The notes: generated from the sequence alone by a model not told the origin. DNA of 64,000 bases from Cherax quadricarinatus (GCF_038502225.1 NC_091300.1:47225936-47289935); one strand, 5' to 3'; shown: positions 14,966 to 28,273, counted from the first letter of the stretch. A program made the numbers and translations.

Positions 14966-15680
14966 TGAAGTGGCTGAAAACTTTGTCTCTGAAAATAACC
15001 TGTAATGCACTCTTTTAAGGAAGTCCTTCGTCAGGGGTGACTTCCGGTCCAAGAAACGCAACATATCCTTCCTCGGATAGTTTAAATGAAATCCACAACT
15101 CCCTTATATTCGGTGTCATGTCTCACTCTGTCTCACTAGCACATCTCTTTTGTAAAGGAGATACCTGGGCCATCGATTTCATTAAATATTTGAATTATGA
15201 ACATTTTGGGTCCCCCTCTAGTAGCTTTGCATTGTGTGGATCATACATGAAAGTTTGACTGAATAATTTTCCTATGGGTTGTTTGCATGATTTGCAAATT
15301 CTTATTTATTTTATACAATTATTATTCACATTTAAAAAAATGCAGATTCTGATATTTAAAGATAACTTGCCAATATGATCTTGTTCAGAAGTTACGGGTA
15401 TAAATGTATTTCCTCTTTACCTGACGCAAGATGTTTCTCCTGGCAAACAAAAGTTGTGTTTTTACACTCAGAGTGATTGATCTTTAATAGCCAGCCCGAA
15501 GCTTCTAACAGGTCATGTGACGTAAACAGTTATATTACTAATGTAATGTACTAATGAAACAGAGTGAAAAAAATCCCTCATTTGTCAACCGGTGTCACAG
15601 AACCTTCCAGAACACTGGAAATACTGGCAGTGCCAGTTATTATACTTGTGTGAATTTTTCTTATTCAGGGTTCCTGTCTC
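14966..15680. other. Intergenic DNA, nothing recognised
   Basis: AT-rich sequence without recognisable coding or repeat structure. Confidence 0.45.
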
Positions 15681-15684
15681 ATAA

Positions 15685-15917
15685 TAACTAGGCTGTTCTT
15701 AATTTCAATGCCATTCTTATCCTCGTTATCCGCTATCATTATCATCATCATAACTAGACTTTTCTTAATTTTTATGCCATTCCTATCCTTATTATCAACT
15801 ATCAACCGCTAATATCATTATCATTATAATACCAACAACCTGATTCAATGCCACTCCTATCATCATATCATTAATATCCGCAAATATCATTATTATCATC
15901 ATCATAACTAGGCTGTT
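15685..15917. repeat. Degenerate minisatellite, unit about 66-77 bases
   Basis: Three units and part of a fourth start TAACTAGG-like at 15685, 15751, about 15828 and 15905. Each contains ATGCCA[TC]TCCTATC and ends in ATTATCATCATCAT-like sequence. Confidence 0.7.
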
Positions 15918-15948
15918 GTGTTGTTGCCTTTGCAGCAATACACAGCTC

Positions 15949-15985
15949 CTGATGACGCACTGAAAAGTGTGAGAGTACTTAATCT
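15949..15985 (+). other. Degenerate hammerhead-like core in a dispersed repeat
   Basis: CTGATGA at 15949-15955 is followed by a possible stem II, CGCAC (15956-15960) with GTGTG (15967-15971), and then AGAGTACTT where an active hammerhead needs GAAA. The same repeat, more decayed, occurs at 22880 (CTGACGA, GGCAC...GTGTT). The conserved adenosines are missing, so this copy should be inactive. Confidence 0.3.
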
Positions 15986-16046
15986 AAAGATTTCCACCCC
16001 CCGTGGCTTGTCTTGCATTGATAAGATCACCTGTGTGCGATTGTTG

Positions 16047-16220
16047 TGCACTAGCCAAGGACTCGAACTCATGTTGTACTGGCCAGCCTCATGAAGAGCT
16101 AGAACCACATGACGCCTTAACCCACAGCATTGGGTGGTCCTGTGGGTTAAGGCGTCATGTGGTTCTAGCGCTCCTTGAAGAGGGAAAGTACAACATGGGT
16201 TCGAGTCCTTGGCTAGTGCA
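16047..16220. repeat. Two tRNA-derived SINEs, head to head
   Basis: The plus-strand copy is 16141-16220 and the minus-strand copy is 16047-16126, with a 14-base spacer. Each carries a B-box match (GGGTTCGAGTCC at 16198-16209; its complement variant near 16063) and an A-box-like TGGTCCTGTGG just before or within GTGGGTTAAGGCGTCATG. These are RNA polymerase III internal promoter elements. No proper tRNA cloverleaf with acceptor stem and CCA end was drawn, so these are SINE heads, not tRNA genes. The arms are about 80 bases and similar but not identical (the middles differ). Confidence 0.7.
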
Positions 16221-16225
16221 GTATA

Positions 16226-16341
<116 letters not shown>

Positions 16342-16342
16342 A

Positions 16343-18718
<2,376 letters not shown>

Positions 18719-18720
18719 TA

Positions 18721-19789
18721 TAAAAACTCCAGTTGAAAAGACGAACGCCATCACTCCCAGGATATAAACTAAAATATTAATTTACCTTCATTACTGTTTC
18801 ATCCCAGTTGTATATAAATTTATCCTTCAGACTATGAAAATCAACCCAATTATTCATGAGTTAGCCTCTGTTTGACTATATTTGATTACAAAACAGTATT
18901 TTCATTGCTTACCTAGATTTCTAGTTCAAGTGGGTAAAAGATACTAACTTCTACCAAACAAATAGATAATAGATTCATCTATGCCAGTGGAGTAATTAAA
19001 GGCCTCTACTATAAACTGTTAGATCTGGTCGCATTATCAGCGTTCAAATTCAGGACTTGTAATGAAACATATCTCCCAAATTTTAATTGTCTTCAGTATT
19101 TGGTAATAAAAATTTCATTAACACTGGTTAACATTATATAGGATTTTATTCTTAATTAGATGAGACTACAGATAGGAATATTCGATAAACCTTTTACAAA
19201 AAATGAACATCTTGGTATGCTTCCAGTTCACTGGATGTCCATAAGCCTGGAAATGATGCAACAGTTTTTAATACCTGTGTATTTTAAAGATCTCTTCACT
19301 GGTAAGTCGAACACAAACTTTAAAAACTTCACGGTAAGTTTCAAGCTCTTGACACTAGAAATTAAAAAAAGAAAACTGTCCGCCAGGCTTGTTTTTATAA
19401 TTTGTCAAAAACAGTTTTAGGCCGGAGCACTAAATGCTTCACTTTTTATAAAGAACCAAAGGGAATAGAAATTCCACAGCCTTTCTCAGATGTGAAGAGA
19501 AAACTTTAATTTACCTTCTTGAGGGGTCAATATCTGCAAGAGAAATTGTTTATCAGTGAATTGATTAATCTATTGTTTAGCTAAACAATAAACATTGCTT
19601 AAGAATTATATATGATTCGATTCTGCATAACATTCTTGCAGTCACTGTTAGATGAATAAGATATGATGTTATTCTGTGCCTGCAGTACGCAAGAGAAAAT
19701 TTTTGAGAAAGTTATTCCTAGACTGAATGATTTGAAATCTCGTATTAAGTTTACAATATAAATGTAAGAGAATTATATCATTGCAGGCG
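18721..19789. other. AT-rich intergenic DNA, no gene seen
   Basis: An 86-codon plus frame at 19160-19420 has no recognisable domain and I do not call it a gene. Confidence 0.45.
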
Positions 19790-20060
19790 TAATTTTTGAA
19801 AATCATAAACGAGACATAAATTCACGTATGTATTCACTGCTTCTTTAAACATCAAAGGAAAGTCGAGCGTCTTTTTTTTATCTCAATAGTTTTGAGAGCC
19901 CTTCATGTCTGTAGCCTAGAATTCTTTGATGGAGAGGTGGATAAAATATTTGAAATAGCAGCGAGTTTGCAATATCCATGAAGGTGGATTTATATTTTTA
20001 AGAAAAAAGTTTTATCGCTTCCAACAAGGCTGAATATACACATGAAACTGATTTAGTGCT
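19790..20060 (+). pseudogene. Penelope-like element relic 1, C-terminal part of reverse transcriptase
   Basis: In broken frames the sequence reads like RALHVCS...EFFDGEVDKIFEIAASLQYP, the block after the Penelope-like reverse transcriptase core where the protein says 'RA...CS...L..E...I...F...L.YP'. The same block occurs in relic 2 as PRAFCIYS...FLDEEIGKIF. Frameshifts and stops are frequent. Confidence 0.45.
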
Positions 20061-20379
20061 TCTACTCTTCACTCTCACTAACGCCACTAAGCCGCCATCC
20101 TTCAACTGAAGAATGGCTTAGAAAAACCATAAGTGGAGAAAGAACACGCATAAATGCTCAGCCGAGTGTACCTTTTATCTCATCTAATAAATGAGATGTT
20201 ATGTAAACTTAACAGCACAAGACGAAGTTCATGGTTTCTTGCCACGAGTATACGAACATAGCATTCTGTTATTTGATTTAATTAAGTCTACAGATTAGAA
20301 TACTGTTAGATCATGGTTTAACGGTCGATAATCAGAATTTTTTATGCTACTCATGTTTAAGATAAACTGGATTATATCA

Positions 20380-21700
20380 ATAAAATGATTCACTTGCTTA
20401 ACGACAGGGAGGTATATGTTCCGCTTAATAGGAACCCCATTTACCAGGTTAATACAGATTTTAACAAGCGATTAGTGAACTATTTAAACATTTGTTGGCT
20501 AGGTCAGCCACGCCCTCCTAATTATACGAGTTGATTAAGAACCATAGGTCATGGAATTTGACCCGGCCTATCTGCAGCTTTGTTGAAACACCCACCAGTA
20601 ATCTTTCGAAATGATTAGCTTCTGTCCCCAGTGATGGGTAATGTTTCGGAACCTCATTGACAACTGTGTGAATCTCATGACGAAATCTCAAAGCTTAAAT
20701 ATGACAAATTCATTTTAATTAGTAAGTTTTGAAGTCATAGCGTTGTTCACCTGGGTTCATATTAGCGATCCTTGAAGATGAATTTGATAGGTTTTTCGAT
20801 GCCCTATCCTAATAATGTCATTCTTGAATAATAAGTTTCTAAGCATTCATTACATGGAATCCCAGCTTTGCAAAATTGTTTAGATATGTTGATGCCTATT
20901 GCATGTAGCGAAGCGACCGGAACATTGGTGATTACTTGACGTAATGATTTAGCTACCTAAAATAAGTTTACTGTTGAACTAAAGAGGAACAATAAGCTTC
21001 CATTGCTGGATGTTTTAATCCAAAGAATCGACAGGAAGATTAAATTTGCAGTTTATGGTGAAGCCGCTAATGTTTGTATATTCATTACTTCTCCGACCAT
21101 GAAGAGAAGATAGAGAGAAGTGTTTTTTTTTTCTTACTTTGTTTCCAAGAGCTTTTTGTATTTATTCTGTAATGTTCCTAGATGAAGAAATAGGGAAGAT
21201 TTTTATATTAATTCTAGAGGATTTTCTTGAGAACGTACTATTAACATATGAAAAAAACTTGGACTGAACGTAAAGCAACAAACTTGTTAAGAAATATGTC
21301 ATTATTATTCACTTATAAGAACTTATCTACTTTGCCAAGGGTGTTGAAATGACTTAATATGAACACCGTATTTAGGTATACCTCGACTGCCAAACACTGT
21401 TAATGTTGGTGGTGGGGCATACAAGGTGCCATGTTTGTAAAGTGATGAGTATTATAAAAGGCAAACTAGAAAGCCCTTGAAACTTCGATTATTGCATTAT
21501 CAATATTCTGTTGGGGCAGCGTAGAAAACGAATATCATTTACAAATATAGTACAGCTAGTAACAACCCAGCTAAATGGTCTGGGTTCCATATCATTGTTC
21601 ATAGCAATTCAGTAATGATACCCAGCCTAATCTGGTCATCTTCAGTTAAAGATTCTAAGTAATGATTGCATATTATAAGCCAGTAACAGTGCAGGCTCGA
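20380..21700 (+). pseudogene. Penelope-like element relic 2: reverse transcriptase and GIY-YIG endonuclease
   Basis: The order of Penelope-like motifs can be followed through several frames. LNDREVYVPLNRNPIYQVN near 20395 is the N-terminal RT block. A block around 20960-21080 reads ELKRNNKLPLLDVLIQRIDR, matching the conserved 'LPFLDVLI' motif. FSDHEEKIERSV follows near 21085-21120. The GIY-YIG domain at about 21395-21620 reads NVGGGAYKVPC...EYYKRQTRKPLKLRL, with 'GIY' as GAY and 'YIG' as YKR, so the nuclease is mutated. Penelope-like elements are non-LTR-type retroelements with an RT related to telomerase. Stops and frameshifts make it non-functional. No hammerhead or terminal repeat could be tied to it. 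Confidence 0.6.
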
Positions 21701-22861
21701 TACATGTTTTGTCCTTAATCACTAAATCTGGATGTAATACGATATCGCCAGACAGCTCCAAATACCGCAAATCTCCTAAGTGATTATTTGTGTATTAACA
21801 AATGGCACCAGAGTTTGTGTTACGCAATCTCGTTGAAGGATTTTGAGAGGTCATATAACCCTGTCTTGAAGGGGGCCTTAGTGTTTGGGTTTACTCACAC
21901 ATTTAAGAAACTTAAAGTCTTCCATGCTTGTTTGTCTGCTCGACTTCACCACAGAGGTATATGGATAGTTGCTTAAGATCGTTTGCATCACTTTTTTCTG
22001 CGTCCATTTATGTTGGGACGTTTTCCATTAGCTTCTTCAACCTGAGGTCCTCGTAGTGTTTGTGGCTCAACCTTCACTTTGGAACCCTATGGATAGTTGC
22101 CCAAGACCTTCGCGTCACGTTTTCCACATTTAGAGTTAAATTTACGACATTATTTTCTTGTTACGCTTGATTCCTCAGTTTTTCTCATTGTCTTCCCACT
22201 TTCTGTTATACAGGAATGGAGCATGTTTGCTACTGCAAAGCGAGATTTTCATTAAGATCGTTTAACATTTCCTTTTAAGATTCCAGTGCTGCCTCATTTA
22301 GTTCGGGTTAATTTTCCAGTAGCACAGGTTAACTTGCATGTCACAATTTTGAACTCTTGAATTCTATTTTCCTTGTTTACACGATACGCTACGTGTGCAG
22401 TGATGCAGCATAATTCTTACATTTATGGGGGAGCGCTCAAATCGTAATGGCTATATAGCGTCTGGGTGAATGGAAGGCATTCAGGTTTCACTGAAGGAAT
22501 ACGAACATAAGTCAATTCCTTACAACAAGAGCCATTCAACAATATCAAGGACCGTCACGGAGAGGTATTGACGTACCGAATGATTCAATATCGTATTACG
22601 TAAATTTGTAGCTATCAGTTTGCCTATAAATATGAAGAATTCATCTGGAATATCCTTAAAAAATATGGTATATGTTATTCATATTCCTTGCACCTGAGGC
22701 AGGCCTAGAGGTTTGGTTGTGGGAAATCATTTTATACCACAGATTTGTGCTCTTATTCTAAATCGTAGGAAACTAATTTCTTACCCATAGCTTCTCTGGT
22801 TGTGGTGTGTGTTTGGCTACATCAGCCTAGTTGACTCTTGTATTCTCTTGCATTCGATTTT
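21701..22861. other. Intergenic DNA after the Penelope relic
   Basis: A short imperfect duplication (TATGGATAGTTGC near 21959 and 22089) is visible, otherwise nothing recognised. The 62-codon plus frame at 21788 shows no domain. Confidence 0.45.
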
Positions 22862-22949
22862 CTCATATCGCAAACCCACCTGACGAGGCACTGCAAAGAG
22901 TGTTAATGGCCTTGACGTAGTATCCAACCCCTTTTGTGGTTTTGTTGCT

Positions 22950-22954
<5 letters not shown>
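22862..22954. repeat. Dispersed repeat shared with 15925-16010
   Basis: CTGACGAGGCACTGCAAAGA and the later CCAACCCCTTTTGTGG correspond to CTGATGACGCACTGAAAAGT and CCACCCCCCGTGG at 15949-16005. It runs up to the (CA)n tract. Confidence 0.5.

Positions 22955-23032
<78 letters not shown>
22955..23032. repeat. (CA)n microsatellite at the 5' junction of LINE A3
   Basis: About 78 bases of CA repeats end exactly where LINE copy A3 begins (GGTTTGTTCCCAAGGGCAAC). Confidence 0.98.
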
Positions 23033-23035
<3 letters not shown>

Positions 23036-25046
23036 TTGTTCCCAAGGGCAACAGAAACAATGGGAAAACGAAAGCAAGTCCTTGGTTTACCTAAAGGTGT
23101 AGGGAGGCAAAAACTAAGTGCATTAGAGAATGGAAGAGGTATAGAAGGCAAAGGACTCAGGAAAACAAGGAGATCAGTCGAAGAGCCAGAAACGAATATG
23201 CACAGATAAGGAGGGAGGCCCAGCGACAGTACGAAAATGACATAACATCGTAAGCCAAGTCTGACCCGAAACTGCTGTTTAGCCACATTAGGAGAAAGAC
23301 GACAGTCAAAAACCAGGTGATCAGGCTGAGGATAGAAGGTGGGGAACTCACAAGAAACGATCAAGAGGTATGCGAGGAGCTCAACAGAAGATTTAAGGAA
23401 GTATTCACACTGGAGACAGGAAGGACTCTGGGAAGACAGGACAGAGGGGGACACCAACAGGGAATAGATCAACAGGTGCTGGACGATATGCACACAACTG
23501 AGGAGGAGGTGAAGAAGCTGCTAAGTGACCTTGATACATCAAAGGCAATGGGCCCGGACAACATCTCCCCGTGGGTTCTCAGGGAGGGAGCAGATATACT
23601 GTGTGTGCCATTAACCACTATCTTCAACACATCCCTTGAAACTGGGCAACTACCTGAGGTATGGAAGACCGCAAATGTAGTTCCCATTTTTAAAAAAGGA
23701 GTCAGAAAAAAGGTACTAAATTACAGACCAGTGTCACTGACCTGTATAGTATGCAAAGTCATGGAGAAGATTATCAGGAGGAGAGTGGTGGAGCACCTGG
23801 AACGGAACAAGATTGTAAACGATAACCAGCACGGATTCATAGAAGGCAAATCCTGTGTCACAAACCTTCTGGAGTTCTATGACAAAGTTACAGAAGTGCG
23901 ACACGAGAGAGAGGGGTGGGTTGTTTGCATTTTCTTGGACTGCAAGAAGGCCGTCGACACAGTTCCTCACGAGGGACTAGTACAGAAACTAGAGGATCAG
24001 GCGCGTATAACAGGAAGGGCACTGCAATGGATCAGAGAATAACTGACAGGGAGGCAACAACGAGTCATGGTACGGGATGAGGTATCACAGTGGGCACCTG
24101 TGACGAGAGGGGTCCCACAGGGGTCGGTCCTAGGGCCAGTGCTATTTCTGGTAAATGTGAATGACATGATGGAAGGGATAGAATCAGAGGTGTCCCTGTT
24201 CGCAGATGATGTGAAGTTAATGAGAAGAATCAAATCAGATGAGGACCAGGCAGGTCTTCATAGAGACCTGGACAGGCTGGACACGTGGTCCAGCAACTGG
24301 CTTCCTGAATTCAACCCTGCGAAGTGCAAAGTCATGAAGATCAGAGAAGGGTAAAGAAGACCGCAGACAGAGTATAGACAAGGTGGCCAATGACTGCAAA
24401 CCTCGCTCAAGGAGAAAGATCTTGGGGTGACCATAACACCGAGCATGTCTCCAGAGGCACACATCAACCAGATAACTGCTGCAGCATACGGGCGCCTGGC
24501 AAACCTGAGAATAGAGTTCCGATACCTTAGTAAGGAATCGTTCAAGACACTGTACACTGTGTACATCACGCCCATACTGGAGTATGCAGCTCGAGTTTTT
24601 AACCCACACCTGGGCAAACACGTCAAGAAATTAGAGAAAGTGCAAAGGTTTGCAACAAGGCTAGTTTGAGGGAAATCGGACTGACGACATTGGAGTACAG
24701 GCGGGTCAGGGGAGACATGATAACGACATACAGAATACTGCGTGGAATAGATAAGATAGACAGACAGGTTGTTCCAAAGAGGGGACACAAAAACAAGGGG
24801 TCACAATTGGAAGCTGAAGACTCAGACGAGTCATAGGGATGTTAGGAAGTATTTCTTCAGTCATAGAGTCGTCAGTAAGTGGAATAGCCTAACCAGTGAT
24901 GTAGTGGAGGCAGGAACCATACATAGTTTTAAGACGAGGTATGACAAAGCTCTGGAAGCAGAGAGAGGACCTAGTAGTGATCAGTGAAGAGGCGGGGCCA
25001 AGAACTGTGTCTCGACTCCTGCAGCCACAATTACGTGAATTAAGTG

Positions 25047-25048
<2 letters not shown>
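23033..25048 (+). pseudogene. 5'-truncated CR1-like LINE, copy A3
   Basis: Homology to A1 starts at its base 862 (VPKGNR) and runs to the 3' tail, so the endonuclease is absent. The frame 23317-24042 covers the RT start with YRPVSL, QHGFIEGKS and CKKAVDTVP, where Phe-Asp is changed to Val-Asp. It stops at a TAA near 24040 where A1 has TAC. The next frame, 24067-24354, keeps GVPQGSVLGP and FADDVKLMRR. Further frameshifts lie near 24354 and 24780, and about 34 bases are lost at 24666. The tail repeats the AAGAGGCGGGGCCA block and ends GTGAGTAC before (AC)n. Confidence 0.9.

Positions 25049-25080
<32 letters not shown>
25049..25080. repeat. (AC)n between LINE copies A3 and A4
   Basis: About 30 bases of AC repeats join the 3' terminus of A3 (GTGAGTAC) directly to the 5' truncation point of A4 (AGACACTGTACACTGTG). 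Confidence 0.97.
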
Positions 25081-25081
<1 letters not shown>

Positions 25082-25612
25082 GACACTGTACACTGTGTAT
25101 GTTAGGCCCATACTGGAGTATGCAACACCAGTCTGGAACCCACACATGGTCCAGCACGTCAAGAAGTTAGAGAAAGTACAAAGGTTTGCAACAAGGCTAG
25201 TCCCAGAGCTCAGGGTAATGTACGAGGAAAGGTTGAGGGAAATCGGGCTGACGACACTGGAGGACAGAAGGGTCAGGGGAGACATGATAACGACATACAA
25301 GATACTGCGGGGAATAGATAAGGTGGACAGAGATAGGATGTTCCAGAGAGGAGACACAGAAACAAGGGGTCACAACTGGAAGCTGAAGACTCAGACGAGT
25401 CACAGGGACGTTAGGAAGTATTTGTTCGGTCATAGAGTCGTCAGGAAGTGGAATAGCCTAGCAAGTGAAGTAGTGGAGGCAGGAACCATACATAGTTTTA
25501 AGAAGAGGTATGACAAAGCTCAGGAAGCAGAGAGGAAGAGGACCTAGTAGCGATCAGTGAAGAGGCGGGGCCAGGAGCTGAGTCTCGACCCCTGCAACCA
25601 CAATTAGGTGAG
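25081..25612 (+). pseudogene. 5'-truncated CR1-like LINE, copy A4
   Basis: Only the last 155 codons of ORF2 (KTLYTVYVRPILEYA... to HSFKKRYDKAQEAE) and the 3' tail remain, starting at the equivalent of A1 base 2371. The frame is open to its stop at 25545-25547, with one codon lost compared with A1. The tail has the GGCGGGGCCAGGAGCT block and ends AATTAGGTGAGTACATACAC. It is less diverged from A1 than A2 and A5 are. Confidence 0.9.
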
Positions 25613-25699
25613 TACATACACACTGGTTTTATCCTACGGAGCAAGGGAGGCCAGGGAAAAAAATAACTATATTCAATCACTGCTTTCTCAGAAGCGTGC

Positions 25700-27015
25700 T
25701 TAAATCACAGTACAGATGGCACATCTCCACCCGTCCTTCTGAGTGAAGGCATTGCACTCTCCACCTCAGATCTGACTAACTTCTTTCCCTGAATCCCTTC
25801 ATAAATGATACATTGCTCATGTTCCGACAACAGCAGTAGCAGAGCAGGTGCTGCGCAAATTAACATTAAGATCGACAACACTCTAATTGCCAGACATAAT
25901 GAGGGCAAATTCCTTGGCCTATACCTCGACAACAACCTAAATTTCAGCACCCATATCCAACACATAAAAAAAGTATCCAAAACGGTGGGGATCCTCTCCA
26001 AGATCCGATAGTACGTGCCGCAAACTGTCCTTCTCACACTATACCATTCACATTTATATCCATACCTCACCTATGCTATCTGTGCTTGGGGTTCAACTGC
26101 AGCAACACACCTAAAGCCAATAATAACCCAACAAAAAGCCGCAGTAAGAATAATCACTAAATCCCATCCCTGGCAACACCCTCCCCCCCCCACTCTTCAT
26201 AGATCTAAACTTACTCCCTGTTCAGAACATCCACACTTACTACTGTGCAGTCTATATCTACAGGACCTTAAATTCCAATATTAACCTTGACCTAAAACGC
26301 TTTCTTGATAGTTGTGACAGGATCCAGAGGCATAGCACCAGACACAAACATCTCTATGACATTTCCCGTGTTCAACTAAACCTTTACAAAAATTCAATGT
26401 ATTTCAAAGGACCTAAAATCTGGAACACCCTACCTGAAAACTCTAGAACTGCAGACACATTCATCACTTGCAAAACTACAGTTAGAAAACATCTTATCTC
26501 CCTGATCCACCCCGACAACTAACTACATGATAACCACCTGGTGGTTCACAATTGCACTCACTCACCCACTGACTATAAACCCAGAAATGCTAATCTTAAT
26601 CTTAAAATAATAAATCCTAACTAGTCATAAGTTTGCCTATGATACTCCAATATAGACACCTTGTATTGTGCCAAAACAAAAGCATTCACATTACTAAACT
26701 CACAAATTAGTCAGGATTTAATGTTAAGAATTAATCTAAGTCTGCTCGAAATGCCTAGCCATGCTAGGTGTCCTAGTGACCCCCTCTGTAATTAGTATTT
26801 TATAACATGTAAACCACACAATACCCAAAACCTGTAAACCCCACATTGTAACCCTTATAGATAATAAACTTGAACATGACAACTCCTAACAACTACTTGC
26901 CTCCACTCTTACCTAACACACTAACACGAGCCTATTGGATAATCAGTCGTTTCGCACTAAAAGCCTTCTTTACCCTTCCTCCAACCTTTCGTAGGACGAT
27001 CCATCGCCTCCAAGA
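25700..27015 (-). mobile_element. RTE-like LINE 3' fragment (B-a), split by LINE D
   Basis: 25700-25825 matches the 3' UTR of family B on the minus strand (CTTCATAAATGATACATTGC; compare 44512). 26874-27015 continues it into the last codons (CTTCCTCCAACCTTTCGTAGGA; compare 51830). LINE D sits between them, in the block read elsewhere as 'ccaacagcacgtcaaatc'. Together they form about 270 bases of one old B copy. Confidence 0.6.
25826..26873 (+). pseudogene. LINE D: C-terminal part of a non-LTR reverse transcriptase
   Basis: The sequence reads NEGKFLGLYLDNNLNFSTHI...SKTVGILSKIR, a stop where Tyr is expected, then PQTVLLTLYHSHLYPYLTYAICAWG...QQKAAVRIITKS. After a frameshift come RHKHLYDISRVQLNLYKNS and FKGPKIWNTLPEN. 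This is the region after the RT palm in Jockey/CR1-type LINEs ('FLG...', 'LY.S...P.L.Y....WG', 'QK...R.I', 'G..IWN.LP'). The 3' part to about 26873 is an AT-rich UTR ending AGATAATAAACTTGAA. It is a different family from A, B, C and E. The clade is not assigned. Confidence 0.7.
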
Positions 27016-27084
27016 ACATGGTTCTTTGTCTCCACGGATGCCTAAGTAGAACGCACACCTTTTCTTCTTAGTGAGCTCTGTGGT

Positions 27085-27356
27085 TTTTGGGACCTGAAGA
27101 GCTGTTGGAGTGTGAGCAGGGTAATGTTTAGTGAAGGGATTTAGGGAAAACCGGTTAGCCGGATTTGTACAATGCCTGCACTTTAAAGGAGGGGTTTGGG
27201 ATACTGACAGTTTGGAGGGACTTCTAAACTGTCGTATCTGAGCGCCTGTGCAAAGACAGTGATTATGTATGAGTGAGGTGAAAGTGTTGCATGTTGATGA
27301 AAATATTTTCTCTTTGGGTCAACCTGCCTGGGTGGGAGACGGGCGACTTGTTAAAA

Positions 27357-27358
<2 letters not shown>
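27085..27358 (+). repeat. RTE-like LINE family B 3' UTR (B-b)
   Basis: GAGCTGTTGGAGTGTGAGCA, GGGAAAACCGGTTAGCCGGA and the terminal CCTGGGTGGGAGACGGGCGA match the 3' UTR of the B copies at 35425 and (minus) 51405-51720. It ends CTTGTTAAAATGATATAT, running directly into (AT)n. Confidence 0.75.

Positions 27359-27453
<95 letters not shown>
27359..27453. repeat. (AT)n microsatellite
   Basis: About 95 bases of AT repeats directly after the 3' end of B-b. Confidence 0.97.
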
Positions 27454-27456
27454 AAT

Positions 27457-27737
27457 ATGCAAGGAATTCGCAAGAGCAGGCAAAATATACACAAACACTG
27501 ATCTCTGGCTAAAGGAGACTCGAACCTATAAACCTTGGAACAAGGTACGCAGTGCTTTACCAATCTACCCACACTGGACCAATACCTTGGAGTCCAGCTT
27601 GCGCTAGACTTTGATCCAAGGCAGCCAGCTTTCAGGGAGAAGGCTTACAGCTTTTCATCTCATCCCCTGCATGCTCAGGCTTACTAGAGATATTAACAAT
27701 GCAAGGAATTCGCAAGAGCAGGCGAAATATACACAAA
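27457..27737 (-). repeat. tRNA-like SINE between 39-bp direct repeats
   Basis: 39-bp direct repeats (27457-27495 and 27699-27737, one mismatch) flank about 200 bases. On the minus strand the middle contains TGGGTAGATTGGTAAAGCAC (A-box-like) and, about 40 bases on, GGTTCGAGTCTCC (B-box). It is therefore a tRNA-derived SINE. The direct repeats are unusually long for a target-site duplication and may instead be part of a partly duplicated SINE. Confidence 0.6.
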
Positions 27738-27768
27738 TATGTATATTGTGTATATTTCCTTGATAATG

Positions 27769-27800
27769 TGAGTAGTCACGAAAGCGCTTTGAATTTCACT
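27769..27800 (+). other. Degenerate hammerhead-like core
   Basis: CTTGATAATGTGAGTAGTCA followed by CGAAAGCGCTT resembles CTGATGA + stem II (GTG...CAC) + CGAAA. The first box is mutated (TTGATAA) and no cleavage site was identified. I recall related repeats with an intact CTGATGA box, but that is memory only. Confidence 0.3.
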
Positions 27801-27821
27801 ATTCTTTCACAGTGGTTGTTT

Positions 27822-27858
27822 TGCCTTGGTGGGATACCAGCCGTATCCCACCAAGGCA
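27822..27858. repeat. 15-bp perfect hairpin at the end of B-c
   Basis: TGCCTTGGTGGGATA (27822-27836) and TATCCCACCAAGGCA (27844-27858) pair perfectly around a 7-base loop. The right arm is the 3' terminus of the minus-strand B derivative. Confidence 0.9.
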
Positions 27859-28273
27859 GGGTGGCCCAAAAAGAGAAGCAAAAGTTTCTCTTCATAAATT
27901 TAGTAACATATACAGAAGGAGTTACCAGCCCCTTGCTCCCGACATTTTAGTCGCCTCTTACGACACACATGGCTTACGGAGGAAGAATTCTGTTTCACTT
28001 TCCCATGGACATAAGAATAAATAAACAAGAACAAGAACTAGCAAGAAAATAGAAGAAAACTCAGAAGCGTAGGTACATATAAGCTTGTACATGTTTGTGT
28101 AGTGCGACATAAGTGTAAGTAGAAGTAGCAAGACTTACCTGTAACCTTGCATGTTTATGAGACAAAGACACCAGCAATCCTTCCATCATGTAAAACAATT
28201 ACAGGTTTCTATTCTACACACGCTTTGCAGAACGGTAATACCTTTCAGGGTTCTTGCTGTCTATCAACCTTCT

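Noticed and set aside
16141..16220. True tRNA gene
   Set aside because: A and B boxes are present but I could not fold an acceptor stem or anticodon arm, and the duplicated, inverted context fits a SINE.
19160..19420. 86-codon plus-strand gene
   Set aside because: No recognisable domain, no neighbouring exon signals, AT-rich context.
22817..23077. Cys-Val and Thr-His repeat frames over (CA)n
   Set aside because: Microsatellite translations.
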